A DNA stretch of 64,000 bases from Cohnella fermenti (GTDB lineage Bacteria > Bacillota > Bacilli > Paenibacillales > Paenibacillaceae), in contig NZ_SSOB01000006.1 in the NCBI RefSeq assembly GCF_004801405.1, positions 62,001 through 126,000 of the forward strand. Reading direction: 5' to 3'. Positions within the stretch are counted from its first letter, which is position 1, and each line of letters begins with the position of its first letter. Positions 8,434-17,212 of the stretch are shown here, one piece after another. The position numbers and the translations under genes were made by a program. The notes under the pieces were generated by a model, which worked only from the letters and a program-made list of their open reading frames with translations, made no database searches and was not told where the DNA came from.

Positions 8434-8486
8434 CTAATCAAACTTCCGGATCTAATCAAACTTCCGGATCTAATCAAACTTTAGGC
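8434..8486. repeat. 18-bp tandem repeat spanning the 3' end of the ATP-grasp gene
   Basis: Nearly three copies of ATCTAATCAAACTTCCGG. The stop codon of the gene at 8470 lies in the right-hand copy, so the C-terminal codons KFD-stop have been duplicated twice downstream, outside the frame that is used. Confidence 0.75.
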
Positions 8487-9261
8487 GGAACGCATCCCGG
8501 AACAACCGGAACGCCTGCTCTTCCCTATCCGGTCTGCCCTTGATGAATTCGCTCAGGAACACGGAGCTGTTCACTTCGAGCACCTGCAGCCCGTCGGGCG
8601 TGTCCAGAATATCGACGCTGCAGAATACGAGACCGATGACGTTCGCGGCCGCCTCCGCCAGCTTGAACAGGGGGCCCTGCAGAAGTCCGTCCACCTCTCC
8701 GACAGAAGCCCCTTGGGACAAATTGTGCTTCCAGGAGCTTGTCTTGCTCTTCGAGAAGGCCAGCCGGGCTTCGCCATTCAGCACAACGATACGATACTCC
8801 AGCTCGGATGGCCGATAGGGGGAGATCGCGGCGTTCAGCTCGAGGGCGAACAGATGCTCAAGACGGTCCCTCAGCTCCTCCTTATTCCCGACGAGGAACA
8901 CGTTCTCCCCTTGGGCGCCGTCATCGCGCTTCACCACGGCATTCGAACCGTACCGCTTGAAGAGCCGTTCGGCCTTGTCGAAGATGTCTTCCGTCGTATG
9001 CTTGGAAGCCGCATTCAGCAGGAACCGATGTTCGATGGACGGGACTCCTCCGGCAGCGAGCACGGAGTGCGTGGAGGCTTTGCTTCTGGCTATGTTATAA
9101 GATGAGCTGTCGTTCAACCCGAGGTCGACGTTGTACATCGCGAACTGCTTGCCGTTCTTGGAAGCAAGGTAAATCAGGTTGGCTTCAATCTCCCGGAACG
9201 AGATCCCCGCGCTTGCTCCCGCGTTCTGCACCATTCGCAGATAAGGCCTGACGGCGGTCAT
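8470..9261 (-). CDS. YheC/YheD-type endospore coat-associated ATP-grasp protein
   Basis: 263 aa. It resembles the YheC/YheD family found in Bacillus spore coats: an N-terminal region (LIYLASKNGKQFAMYNVDLG), then an ATP-grasp/RimK-like fold with KRDDGAQGENVFLV (about residue 112) and the metal-binding VLEVNSSVFLSEF near the C-terminus. A carboxylate-amine ligase activity is possible but unproven for this family. The ATG at 9261 was chosen because GGAGG precedes it and because a TTGTTG/TATAAT promoter at 9306-9335 would start transcription at about 9299, too close to the upstream ATG at 9297. Confidence 0.8.
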   Translation of the reverse strand: MTAVRPYLRMVQNAGASAGISFREIEANLIYLASKNGKQFAMYNVDLGLNDSSSYNIARSKASTHSVLAAGGVPSIEHRFLLNAASKHTTEDIFDKAERLFKRYGSNAVVKRDDGAQGENVFLVGNKEELRDRLEHLFALELNAAISPYRPSELEYRIVVLNGEARLAFSKSKTSSWKHNLSQGASVGEVDGLLQGPLFKLAEAAANVIGLVFCSVDILDTPDGLQVLEVNSSVFLSEFIKGRPDREEQAFRLFRDAFRLKFD

Positions 9262-9305
9262 CCCATCCTTGCCTCCATCTCTGACGCTGATTGGCATATT
9301 CGTTT

Positions 9306-9335
9306 ATTATACAATAGGTGATAAAAAAGCAACAA
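9306..9335 (-). promoter_or_regulatory. Promoter of the ATP-grasp coat gene
   Basis: On the minus strand TTGTTG (9330-9335) and a perfect TATAAT (9306-9311) are separated by 18 bp, about 45-75 bp before the preferred start. A SigA-type site. Confidence 0.6.
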
Positions 9336-9403
9336 GCCGCCCGTCGGTTCCATCCCGACGAACAGCCTGCCTGCGTATACGACAGTTGGGAGAATCGTGC
9401 GAG

Positions 9404-10228
9404 TCAATCTCTCCGGGGGCCGCTTGTCGAGAGGAGCTTCGGCACGCGGCTTAGCAGCGACGGCAGCACGCTGGTGTGCTCCTCGCCCGGGAACAGAACC
9501 TTCTCCAGCCCGAAGCCTTCGCCGACAAGAGGAGCGGCCCTCTCGGCGACAAGCTCCACGCCCTCCAGCATGTCCTCCAGCTCTTCGGCGCCGATGGCGA
9601 GCAGCAGGCGAACGGAACATCCGGCCCGCCGCTCCCGCTTGAAGTGCTCCAGCTCGTTCAGAACCTCCTGATCGGCCCACCAGACCGAAGGGCTGCCGGC
9701 GACGTAGTGCGTGAACAGCCGCGGCCGGACGAACAGGGCGTGCAGGACCAGCAAGCCGCCGAGCGAATGCCCGACGATCGCCCGGCGCGCCGGATCGAGC
9801 CGCCAGCGCTTCTCCGCCCACGCCAGCACCTCCCGCTCGAGGAAGTCGAGGAAGCGGTCCGCCTCCCCGTGCGGAGGCCATTCGCGCCCGTCCGGGCGCT
9901 TCGGCAGCGTCGCTCCTTCCTTCAGCATCGTGAAGTCCCGGCAGCGCCGCTCCAGGTCGAACGGCTGCCGCGACGGGTAGCCGATGCCGACGACAACGAT
10001 CGGCTCATACCCCTTCGGCTTGCGGGTCTGCATCCGAACCGTCTCCGCGAGCGTGCGGAATGTCGCGTCTCCATCCAGCGCGAAGACGATCCCGTATCCC
10101 GCTTCCGGAGGAGGCTCCTCCGGCTCCGAGAACAGAAGCCGGTATTCGAGCCCCGCCCCGGAGACGATCGTCAGCTCGAAGCAGCCGTCCGCCGTATGCG
10201 GAATAATGTCCGCAACCATCCTCATCAT
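9404..10228 (-). CDS. Siderophore esterase-like alpha/beta hydrolase (BesA/Fes type)
   Basis: 274 aa of the esterase-D/enterochelin-esterase type. The nucleophile elbow GHSLGG (about residue 151), the FTHYVAGSPSVWW segment after it and the C-terminal His in GEEHTSVLP match bacillibactin/enterobactin trilactone esterases, which release iron in the cytoplasm. No signal peptide. Its start overlaps the stop of the siderophore-binding lipoprotein by 4 bp (ATGA type), and that gene carries a Fur box, so co-expression in iron limitation is expected. Confidence 0.82.
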   Translation of the reverse strand: MMRMVADIIPHTADGCFELTIVSGAGLEYRLLFSEPEEPPPEAGYGIVFALDGDATFRTLAETVRMQTRKPKGYEPIVVVGIGYPSRQPFDLERRCRDFTMLKEGATLPKRPDGREWPPHGEADRFLDFLEREVLAWAEKRWRLDPARRAIVGHSLGGLLVLHALFVRPRLFTHYVAGSPSVWWADQEVLNELEHFKRERRAGCSVRLLLAIGAEELEDMLEGVELVAERAAPLVGEGFGLEKVLFPGEEHTSVLPSLLSRVPKLLSTSGPRRD

Positions 10229-11247
10229 GGCGTCAGGAAGCCGACTACATCGTCGACGACCTTGCCTTGGGCAATGTAGCCGCCGCTAAGCCAGTAATCC
10301 GCGTTCGTCTCGAAGACGCGGCCTTCCTTGACCGCAGCCAGGCTGTTCCAGACGGCGCTGATCTTCAAGCTCTTAAGCGCCGCATCGCCGAGATGGCCGT
10401 CGTTGATCAGGAAGATGTAGTCGGCATCAAGCGTGGGCAGCGCCTCCAGAGATACCTCGAACGCCCCTTCGGTCACGAGGTTGCTCTCGCCAAAGCCCAA
10501 CTCGTGCGTCAGCACATATCCGCTGAAGTAACCGCTGTTCATGAAGAACATCCCCTTGGCGTTAAACCGGATAATCGCCGCACGCTTCCCTTCGCTGAGC
10601 GAGCCGAGCTGCGTCTTCGCCGCTTCGACCCGGGCGGAATACTGCTGCTTGGCCTCCTCCGCCTTCGCTTCTTCGCCGAGCAGTTGCCCGAGCGTGCGGA
10701 TCGCGCCGTCCAGATCCTCCGAGGCGCTCTTGAATGCGTAGGTTGGCGCGATCTTGCTGTACTGCTCGTACAAGCCTTCGTCGGCGTAATAGGAATTGTG
10801 CAGCACAATCAGATCGGGCTCCTGCTCCAGAATCGCCTCGAACGACGGCGATCCTTCGCCGTAGCTGATCTCCGGCACGCCGGCAAGCAGGTCCTGCAGG
10901 TAGTTCTGCGGCTCAACCCCGTTCGACCACTGAATGGCCGGCGTCACGCCGAGAGCGAGCAGCGAATCCTCCATCGTCGGCGCGAACACGCGCTCCGGCT
11001 TCGCCGGGATCGTGATCGTATGCCCGAGCTCGTCGGTCACGGTCAGCGGATAGGCGGACGCTTCCTCCGAAGCCGGCGCCGATTCCGCAGGCGCGGCAGA
11101 CGTTGCCGCCGCGGCGCTGCCCGAAGCGCTCGCGGACGGAGAGACGGCGGACTCCGAGTTGGAGTCGTTGCCGCATGCGGCCAGAACGGACGACAGAATG
11201 AGCAGTTGGCCCAGTAGAAGAGCCTTGGTCTTCGTAGTGCTTGCCAA
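10225..11247 (-). CDS. Iron-siderophore ABC transporter substrate-binding lipoprotein
   Basis: 340 aa from TTG, with AAGGGGG at correct spacing. The frame could begin at GTG 11280, but that would lie inside the Fur box. Signal peptide with lipobox LAACG (about residue 21) followed by a Ser/Ala-rich linker. The FeuA/FepB/TroA-type binding fold follows: HTITIPAKPERVFAP, LLALGVTPAIQW and the C-terminal NADYWLSGGYIAQGKVVDDV. It should capture ferric siderophore at the outer membrane face. No permease or ATPase lies in the window, so it must use components encoded elsewhere. Confidence 0.9.
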   Translation of the reverse strand: MASTTKTKALLLGQLLILSSVLAACGNDSNSESAVSPSASASGSAAAATSAAPAESAPASEEASAYPLTVTDELGHTITIPAKPERVFAPTMEDSLLALGVTPAIQWSNGVEPQNYLQDLLAGVPEISYGEGSPSFEAILEQEPDLIVLHNSYYADEGLYEQYSKIAPTYAFKSASEDLDGAIRTLGQLLGEEAKAEEAKQQYSARVEAAKTQLGSLSEGKRAAIIRFNAKGMFFMNSGYFSGYVLTHELGFGESNLVTEGAFEVSLEALPTLDADYIFLINDGHLGDAALKSLKISAVWNSLAAVKEGRVFETNADYWLSGGYIAQGKVVDDVVGFLTP

Positions 11248-11264
11248 TGTAAATCCCCCTTGAC

Positions 11265-11279
11265 TGATAATTATTCTCA
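11265..11279 (-). promoter_or_regulatory. Fur box before the siderophore-binding gene
   Basis: TGATAATTATTCTCA matches the 15-bp Fur consensus TGATAATNATTATCA except one position. It lies 18 bp upstream of the chosen TTG start, between the AraC regulator and the lipoprotein gene. Confidence 0.8.
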
Positions 11280-11289
11280 CTAAAGGGGA

Positions 11290-12492
11290 TTATAGCGGAC
11301 GTTCGCCCAGCACTCCATGGACGGATTCAAGCTCTTTCGTTGGATTTTTCCCCGTCTGGAGCAGCAGCGTCTCCGCCACCATTCTCGCGATCGCAACGGC
11401 CGAATATTCGAACCACGGATTCGACAGAATCAAGCTGATCTGCCCGAGCTTGACCGCGCTCAGGCTCTTCCACTCGGCACTCTGGGACAGCTCCAGCCAA
11501 TTCATCCGCGTGATCGCATCCGGGCAGACGAGCAGCAGAATCCGGTCCGGATCGAGCCCGCGCAGCTCCTCCAAGCCGATCGGCTCGTTGCTCAGCCCGC
11601 CCAGCCCGCAGCACGGGTTCGCTTGCAGGTCCCGGTACAGGGCGTCCCGAATGCCTCTGTTCGTATAGAGATGAAGCCGGTTCTCGGACATTCGCAGCGT
11701 CGCGAACGTCGCGTTCCCGATCGCCTCCCGCAACTGCCTGCGAGACTGAGCGGCGAAGCGCTCGTATTGCCCGAGCCACTCCTCCGCCTGCTTCTCCCGG
11801 CCCACCGCCCGCGCCGTCTCGATCAGCCCGCCGCGCCAATCGTCCGCTTCGATCCGCACGGCCTCGATGCCCGCCGCCTCCAGCTTCCTGACGTCGGAAT
11901 CGTTCAATTCCTCCTGGTAGAGCACGAGATCGGGCTTCGCCGCCAGCAGGCTGCGGACGTCGAATTCGTCCAGCTCGTGTTCCGCCGAGCGCAGGTGCGT
12001 CGGAATCCGATCCTGATAGTAGTTGAAGTAATAGGGACTCCACTTCGGATGAAGAGGGGCGGCGACCGGCACGAGTCCCAGCGGGAGCACCTGTCCGATC
12101 AAGGAGGTGGTCAGCACGGCGACCCGCCCCTTGTTCTTCTTCAGGTAGACGGAAGGAGGAACGCCGACGACCTTCTTGAACTTGCGGCTGAAGTAGAACT
12201 CGTCGCCGTAGCCGGACCTTGCCGCGATCTCCCGCATCGTCAGGCCGGACTCGCGAAGCAGCCGCTTGGCCGTTCCGATCCGCAGCTCCGTCAAGTAGTC
12301 CGACGCGCTCCGTCCGAACGCCTTCTTGAACGACTCGCCGAAGGAATTCGGACTGCGTCCGGTCAGCCTCGCCAGCTCCTCGATCGGCAACGGCGAGGCA
12401 TGACGATCTTCCATATAAGCTTTGACTTGCTCCAAGGACATCGGGACGCCGTCGTCCTCGTCCCGGGTACGGTTGCCAAGCTGGTCGCGCAC
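11290..12492 (-). CDS. Btr-like AraC regulator fused to a siderophore-binding domain
   Basis: 400 aa. Residues about 18-125 form an AraC DNA-binding domain (two HTHs, with MREIAARSGYGDEFYFSRKFKKVVGVPPS). Residues about 125-395 are a TroA/FeuA-like periplasmic-binding domain with no signal peptide. This is the layout of B. subtilis Btr, in which cytosolic ferri-bacillibactin activates the uptake operon. Here the regulator is first in its unit and followed by binding protein and esterase. A Fur box lies 51 bp upstream. The GTG start is supported by GGAG..GAGG, and an alternative ATG at residue 18 is possible. Confidence 0.88.
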   Translation of the reverse strand: MRDQLGNRTRDEDDGVPMSLEQVKAYMEDRHASPLPIEELARLTGRSPNSFGESFKKAFGRSASDYLTELRIGTAKRLLRESGLTMREIAARSGYGDEFYFSRKFKKVVGVPPSVYLKKNKGRVAVLTTSLIGQVLPLGLVPVAAPLHPKWSPYYFNYYQDRIPTHLRSAEHELDEFDVRSLLAAKPDLVLYQEELNDSDVRKLEAAGIEAVRIEADDWRGGLIETARAVGREKQAEEWLGQYERFAAQSRRQLREAIGNATFATLRMSENRLHLYTNRGIRDALYRDLQANPCCGLGGLSNEPIGLEELRGLDPDRILLLVCPDAITRMNWLELSQSAEWKSLSAVKLGQISLILSNPWFEYSAVAIARMVAETLLLQTGKNPTKELESVHGVLGERPL

Positions 12493-12542
12493 GCCCTCAT
12501 CTCCCGCTTCGAACGCTCCGTTTCAACGCTCCGTTTCTCTAT

Positions 12543-12557
12543 TGAGATTAATTATCA
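12543..12557 (-). promoter_or_regulatory. Fur box before the Btr-like regulator
   Basis: TGAGATTAATTATCA differs from TGATAATNATTATCA at two positions. It overlaps the last codons of the upstream TVP38 gene (stop at 12548) and lies 51 bp before the AraC start. Confidence 0.65.
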
Positions 12558-13177
12558 TTTTCATAGGAGGAACTGTCAAGAGCCGTTCGGGTAAAGCGAG
12601 ACTCCAGCTTCTTGCTGACAATATAGGAAGCGAGCACGAAGAGCACGACGTAGCCCAGACGAAGCGGCTCCTCGGCGAAGCGCTGCAGATCGTACCCGAT
12701 GTAGGAGACCGAGAGCACCATCACGGCCTTGCCGAACAGGATGGCGATGAGGAAGGAACGGAGCGGCATTCCGGCGAGCGCCGCCGCGATATTGATGATG
12801 ACGAACGGTCCCACGGGGAAAAGACTGAGCAGGAACACGTAGCTGAACGAATTGCGCCGAATCCAGATCATCGCCTTGCCGACGCTTGGCTTGCTTGCCC
12901 ACTTCCGGGCATAACGATGATTGCCCAGCTTGCGGAAGATCAGGAACGTCGTCAGGCAGCCGAGAACCATCCCCAGCCACGAATAAAGAAAACCCGGCCA
13001 GAGGCCGTACACCGCGGCATTCACCCCTACGATCACAAGCGTCGGCAGCGGCGGGACGAACGACTTGAGGAACGTCAGGGCGATTCCCGGCAGCGGGCCG
13101 AGCGCCCGGTATTCCCGAAGCCAGCGACGAATATCTTCTTCCGTCAGGGATGTCAGCGTGTCGATTAAGGTGGACAT
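12548..13177 (-). CDS. TVP38/TMEM64 (VTT-domain) membrane protein
   Basis: 209 aa, polytopic inner-membrane protein. The ATG at 13177 has GGAG eight bases upstream, and the longer frame to 13237 lacks a ribosome site. The VTT core is visible: SFVPPLPTLVIVGVNAAVYG, GxxLG-like WLGMVLGCLTTFLIFRKLG, and FPVGPFVIINIAAALAGMPLRSFLIA. Family members are linked to lipid scrambling and small-molecule export, but the substrate is not known. Its 3' end doubles as the Fur operator of the next gene. Confidence 0.88.
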   Translation of the reverse strand: MSTLIDTLTSLTEEDIRRWLREYRALGPLPGIALTFLKSFVPPLPTLVIVGVNAAVYGLWPGFLYSWLGMVLGCLTTFLIFRKLGNHRYARKWASKPSVGKAMIWIRRNSFSYVFLLSLFPVGPFVIINIAAALAGMPLRSFLIAILFGKAVMVLSVSYIGYDLQRFAEEPLRLGYVVLFVLASYIVSKKLESRFTRTALDSSSYENDN

Positions 13178-13419
13178 AGAACAGACTCCAATCGTATAGA
13201 TCAAGCAGCCCGGCCGGACTCGGCCGATCGTGTCCATTCTATCATGAAGCCGCAGGATGCGCGAGATAAGCCCCGACGGATCGCGACCTCTCGCCTACTC
13301 GCTGTCTCGTGTTCCGGTCGGTTAACCTCTTTATTTTCTGAGGAAAATGCCTTAATTTCTTGGGGTTGCGGTGTGCTACCATAAAGTCGAATCGATGCGA
13401 TGGGAGGATCAGAACAACG

Positions 13420-14568
13420 ATGACGACGCAAGGCTCCGTGTTTACGGGCGAATATCGCAATCTCTTCCTGGAGATCGGCCGCTCGCCGGAAGAGATCGAC
13501 GCAAGGCTGGAGACGGCATGGAACGATCTGTTCGCGGGAGCGGACGACGTGCGCATCTATTACCCGCTGGGCGACGACATGGGTTACGTTCTGGATACCG
13601 GCAACTCCGACGTCCGCACCGAAGGGATGTCGTACGGCATGATGATGGCCGTGCAGATGGACAAGCGGGACGTATTCGACCGGCTGTGGAACTTCTCCCG
13701 GACCTATATGCAGCATACGGAAGGACGATACAAGCACTACTTCGCCTGGCACTGCAAGCCGGACGGGACCCGGCTGTCCCAAGGACCGGCTCCGGACGGC
13801 GAAGAATACTTCGCTATGGCGCTCATCTTCGCTGCGAATCGCTGGGGCGAGGGGAAGGCTCCTTACGATTATATGGAGCAGGCGAGAACGATTCTTCGCG
13901 CTTGCGTGCATCAGGGCGAGGGCGGGAACGGGCAGCATGAGGGCGATCCGATGTGGGACCCGGAGACGAAGCTGATCAAGTTCGTGCCGGAATCTCCCTT
14001 CAGCGATCCTTCGTATCATCTGCCGCACTTCTACGAGCTGTTCGCTCTCTATGCCGACGAGCGGGACCGCCCGTTCTGGGCGGAGGCGGCCGAGGCGAGC
14101 CGCGCCTATCTGCACACGGCCTGCCATCCCGCGACCGGACTCTCTCCGGAATACGCGAACTTCGACGGAACGCCGGCGGAGCCGCAGCGCCACGGCGACT
14201 TCCGTCACTTCTACAGCGATGCGTACCGGGTGGCGCTCAACCTTGCGCTGGACTGGGAGTGGTACCGCAAGGACCCATGGCAGGTCGGCCAATCGAACCG
14301 CCTTCAGCGATTCTTCTCGGGGATCGAGGCGGACGACTACCGGCGCTACTGGATCGACGGCACGCCCTTCGAGGAGCCGGCGCTGCACCCGGTCGGCCTG
14401 CTCGCAACGAACGCTGCGGCCTCGCTCGCCGCAGACGGCCCGGACGCCGCGGCATTCGCGCGGAAGCTGTGGGACACGCCGCCGCGCACGGGAGTTCGCC
14501 GTTATTACGACAACTGCCTGTACTTCTTCAGCTTGTTGGCGCTTAGCGGGCGGTATCGGGTTTATTGA
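13420..14568 (+). CDS. Glycoside hydrolase family 8, Rex-type exo-oligoxylanase
   Basis: 382 aa without a signal peptide, so intracellular. It resembles reducing-end xylose-releasing exo-oligoxylanases, which trim imported xylo-oligosaccharides. The (alpha/alpha)6 fold shows the catalytic acid region SDVRTEGMSYGMMMAVQ (Glu near residue 70), the HYFAWHCKPDG loop and the later DFRHFYSDAYRVALN segment holding the putative base Asp. The ATG at 13420 (MTTQGSV) is used, and GGAGG is 12 bases upstream. The 3' end overlaps the convergent DUF3888 gene by 26 bp. Confidence 0.87.
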   Translation: MTTQGSVFTGEYRNLFLEIGRSPEEIDARLETAWNDLFAGADDVRIYYPLGDDMGYVLDTGNSDVRTEGMSYGMMMAVQMDKRDVFDRLWNFSRTYMQHTEGRYKHYFAWHCKPDGTRLSQGPAPDGEEYFAMALIFAANRWGEGKAPYDYMEQARTILRACVHQGEGGNGQHEGDPMWDPETKLIKFVPESPFSDPSYHLPHFYELFALYADERDRPFWAEAAEASRAYLHTACHPATGLSPEYANFDGTPAEPQRHGDFRHFYSDAYRVALNLALDWEWYRKDPWQVGQSNRLQRFFSGIEADDYRRYWIDGTPFEEPALHPVGLLATNAAASLAADGPDAAAFARKLWDTPPRTGVRRYYDNCLYFFSLLALSGRYRVY

Positions 14569-15031
14569 GGGGCGGGCGGCTCTCGGTACGACTCTTCGAT
14601 ACGATTCTCGTCGCCGTGACGACATAGCCCGTTCCCGTTCCCATACCATCGTTCCTCATATCCAGTTCCACCCGCTCTCCGTTCGGGCGGCAGATGCTGA
14701 CCGTAATCTCGAAGAACTTCGCTCCGTGAACGGCATCGACCGGTCTCGCCGGATCGGCGTGCCGCTTCGCGGTACCCCGCTCGTTAATCGACGCGATTCG
14801 TTCGCACCCGAATTGGACGTATCGTTCGCGATACGTTCCGCGCAGGGACTCCACGATCGCCGGGTGGAGCTGCTGCAGCAGCGCCGCCTCCAGTTCGCGC
14901 TCGCGGGAAGATGGCTCCTGAACCGGAATTGCCGAGTTCAAGACGGAAGCGCCGGATGCGCTCACGGGCGGAGCCGCCGCCAGCGACAGGGCGAGGGTTC
15001 CGGCGAGGAGGATGGCTTGAAGGAGCTTCAT
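14543..15031 (-). CDS. Secreted DUF3888-like protein
   Basis: 162 aa with AAGGAGGTG before the ATG and a clear signal peptide (MKLLQAILLAGTLALSLAAA, cleavage near PVSA-SG). The mature part, with LEAALLQQLHPAIVESL near residue 50 and KFFEITVSICRPNGERVELDM near residue 107, resembles the small DUF3888 family of spore formers. The function of that family is unknown. It faces GH8 with overlapping 3' ends. Confidence 0.6.
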   Translation of the reverse strand: MKLLQAILLAGTLALSLAAAPPVSASGASVLNSAIPVQEPSSRERELEAALLQQLHPAIVESLRGTYRERYVQFGCERIASINERGTAKRHADPARPVDAVHGAKFFEITVSICRPNGERVELDMRNDGMGTGTGYVVTATRIVSKSRTESRPPLNKPDTAR

Positions 15032-15154
15032 TCGGCTTCACCTCCTTAATAGGGGATAGACCTGACTCTGATGGCTTGCTTCTGATTGTGCGCTTCATCC
15101 AAGGGTCCCCTTGTCGCTTACCGTTCATGCGGCAGCGGAAGAGACGACGCATAA

Positions 15155-15190
15155 AACCGTCAGGGAAGCTCCGGAAGCTGCCTGACGGTT
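15155..15190 (-). terminator. Terminator downstream of array 2
   Basis: AACCGTCAGG pairs with CCTGACGGTT around a 16-base loop, and on the minus strand it is followed by TTTTATG. The nearest minus-strand gene upstream is GH28 (stop 15600), so a GH28 message ending here would carry array 2 in its 3' untranslated region. Confidence 0.6.
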
Positions 15191-15289
15191 CTTTGGGATT
15201 AGGGAATATTCGAATTGCCGCTCCAGGGATTCGATGGTTGCTGCTCTCTGGTCCGGTTTGTTGCCCTCTGGTCCGATGCCTTTGGCGAT

Positions 15290-15470
15290 TTTATGTGGTT
15301 TTTCATATTCGTCGGCCTGGATGTGGAGGGGATGAGGTATTTTATATGGTTTTTCGCATATATCCGGAACTTTGGATCGGAATTTGCTCCATGAATGTGA
15401 TTTTTCGCATAAAATGGGCCAATCGCCCGTTTTCGCGAGGCGCCAATGTGATTTTTCACATAAAATCCGG
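15290..15470. repeat. Array 2: four diverged palindromes at exactly 51-bp spacing
   Basis: Imperfect palindromes of the form ATGTGRTTTTTCRCATAA begin at about 15292, 15343, 15394 and 15445, that is, at 51-bp intervals. The arms are those of array 1 seen from the other strand, while the intervening ~30-bp spacers differ from each other. The frames through it are not genes. This occupies most of the 570-bp gap between DUF3888 and GH28; the rest contains the terminator at 15155-15190 and nothing else recognised. Confidence 0.75.
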
Positions 15471-15599
15471 CGGCCACCGGTTTCGGAGATCGGCGTTTCG
15501 GCGCGGCAACGACGGCTTCACCGACTTTGGCGGCAGCCTCGGTCCTTCTCTCTTGTCGTCGCTCGAATGAGGTGCCGCAACCCAACCTATACTACGGTT

Positions 15600-16994
15600 T
15601 TAATCGATGGCTGTCGGCCTTTTTCCCCCAAGGTCCCCAAGGTACTCCGTCACCTCTTCCTTAACAACCCGGCAATTCTCAACGATATAGGAGTCCCGCG
15701 TGTCTTCCCGCAGCGCACGGAAGCGGAGGCCGTCCAAGACGAGCCGGTCGACATTCCGGATATCCATGAAGGTCGTCCGGCTCCAGGTCGGATAATAATT
15801 GTCCGCCGTCTGCTCCGGATGCTCGAGACGCCTGTCCCGCACCTTCGGGTAGTGCTCCGGAATGTCTTCCCTGGCCACGCCGCCGATAAAGGTATAGCCG
15901 ATATTCCGCAAGGTCAGATCGCGAATGGGGGCGCTCTCGCACGCGTCGATTCGGATTCCGTTGAAGGAGGGACAACCCATCACATCGTCGGCGAACCGGT
16001 AATGCGTATGGCTCATCTCTTCGTCATCCGCAGCGATAATGTCCGACAGCGCAATTCGCTCCAGCGAGCCGATCTCCGGCATGGCCTCCAGACCGATCGA
16101 AGAGCCGATCCGATCCAGCCGATTATTGAGCAGGACGAAGATCGGCCGCGTCACATTCCGCATGACAAGCCCTTGCGCCACCACGTCCGTGATGCTGCCT
16201 CCCTCCGTGCACTCGATCTTGATCCCTTCGCGCCACACGTTCTCGAATGTGCAATTGTGGATTGCGACGTTGGAGATGCTCCCGATCGACTTGAGGCCAA
16301 TCCGAATTCCCGCACAGATGGAGGTAAAATGGCAGTTCGAGATATGAACGTTCTTCATCGGGTACTGCTTGCTGCTGGCTTGAAGGCATAGATTGTCGTC
16401 CGTCCCGAGAATCTTGCAGTTGGAGACGAAGACATTCCGGCAGCCGTCATAGTCCAGGCCGTCGCCGTTGTACCTTCTATCGTTGCGAATGTCCAAGCCG
16501 TCGCACCAGATGTTCTCGCTGTCCAGGAACGCCGTCGTCCAGGCCGCCGAGTTGTGCAGCCGCAAGCCGCTGACCCGGATATGGCGGCACCGAAGGAACC
16601 GCATCATCATCGGCCGGTCGATGCTTCCCTCGTTCGGGAATCGCTCCGCGTTGCCGTTGATTGCCCCTTCCCCGACGACGCCGATATTCTCGGCATCCTC
16701 GGCATAAATCAGACACTTGTCCATGTCCTTCTCGTTGACATAACGGTTATAGTGCGTCCCGTCCGGATAATCGCGAATATCCGGATTGGCCAGCAGGACG
16801 GCCGACGGTTGAATCTGCAAATAAACGTTCGATCGCAGGAACAGCGTGCCGGAGACGAAGATGCCGCCTGCCAGCCGAACATGCCCGCCGCCGGCCTGCG
16901 AGCAGGCATCAATCGCCTGTTGAATGGCTCTTGTGTCGACGGCCGCCCCATCTCCGATCGCTCCGTAATCCTTCACATCGAATAAGTCTCTCAT
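15600..16994 (-). CDS. Glycoside hydrolase family 28 (polygalacturonase type)
   Basis: 464 aa, no signal peptide, so probably acting on imported pectic oligosaccharides. It begins with the pectate-lyase-like FDVKDYGAIGDG motif. The GH28 catalytic site is visible as NGDGLDYDG (about residue 178), GTDDNLCLQ (paired Asp, about residue 199) and GIKIE in place of the usual RIK. The family His motif is replaced by SICAGIRIG. It is an exo-acting digalacturonase/rhamnogalacturonase candidate by context with GH105. The message would read into array 2. Confidence 0.9.
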   Translation of the reverse strand: MRDLFDVKDYGAIGDGAAVDTRAIQQAIDACSQAGGGHVRLAGGIFVSGTLFLRSNVYLQIQPSAVLLANPDIRDYPDGTHYNRYVNEKDMDKCLIYAEDAENIGVVGEGAINGNAERFPNEGSIDRPMMMRFLRCRHIRVSGLRLHNSAAWTTAFLDSENIWCDGLDIRNDRRYNGDGLDYDGCRNVFVSNCKILGTDDNLCLQASSKQYPMKNVHISNCHFTSICAGIRIGLKSIGSISNVAIHNCTFENVWREGIKIECTEGGSITDVVAQGLVMRNVTRPIFVLLNNRLDRIGSSIGLEAMPEIGSLERIALSDIIAADDEEMSHTHYRFADDVMGCPSFNGIRIDACESAPIRDLTLRNIGYTFIGGVAREDIPEHYPKVRDRRLEHPEQTADNYYPTWSRTTFMDIRNVDRLVLDGLRFRALREDTRDSYIVENCRVVKEEVTEYLGDLGGKRPTAID

Positions 16995-17184
16995 AACGTC
17001 TCCTCCATCGTTCCCATGTTCGCAATAGCGCGCATGATTAGCCTACCAGAAGCCCGGCTTCGATTCCGATGAAGTTTTTATAGAGGTTATGGCGTTTTTT
17101 TAAGGGAATGTCGAAGGGCATGTCGACGAGCATCGCATCCTCCGCTACTCCGTTCCCCCGCTCTTCCGCCAGCCCCCCAAAAAA
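16995..17184. other. Non-coding stretch upstream of GH28
   Basis: The 60-codon minus-strand frame at 17038-17220 overlaps the terminator and lacks a ribosome site. It should hold the GH28 promoter, but no clear hexamers were identified. Confidence 0.4.
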
Positions 17185-17212
17185 AAGTCCGGACCGATAA
17201 CGGTCAGGACTT
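17185..17212 (-). terminator. Terminator downstream of array 3
   Basis: On the minus strand AAGTCCTGACCG pairs imperfectly with CGGTCCGGACTT and is followed by eight T residues, a strong intrinsic terminator. The nearest minus-strand gene upstream is GH105 (stop 17947), so its message may include element copy 2 and array 3. Confidence 0.8.

Noticed and set aside
13201..14649. 482-codon minus-strand frame
   Set aside because: Antisense to GH8, whose catalytic motifs are clear on the plus strand.
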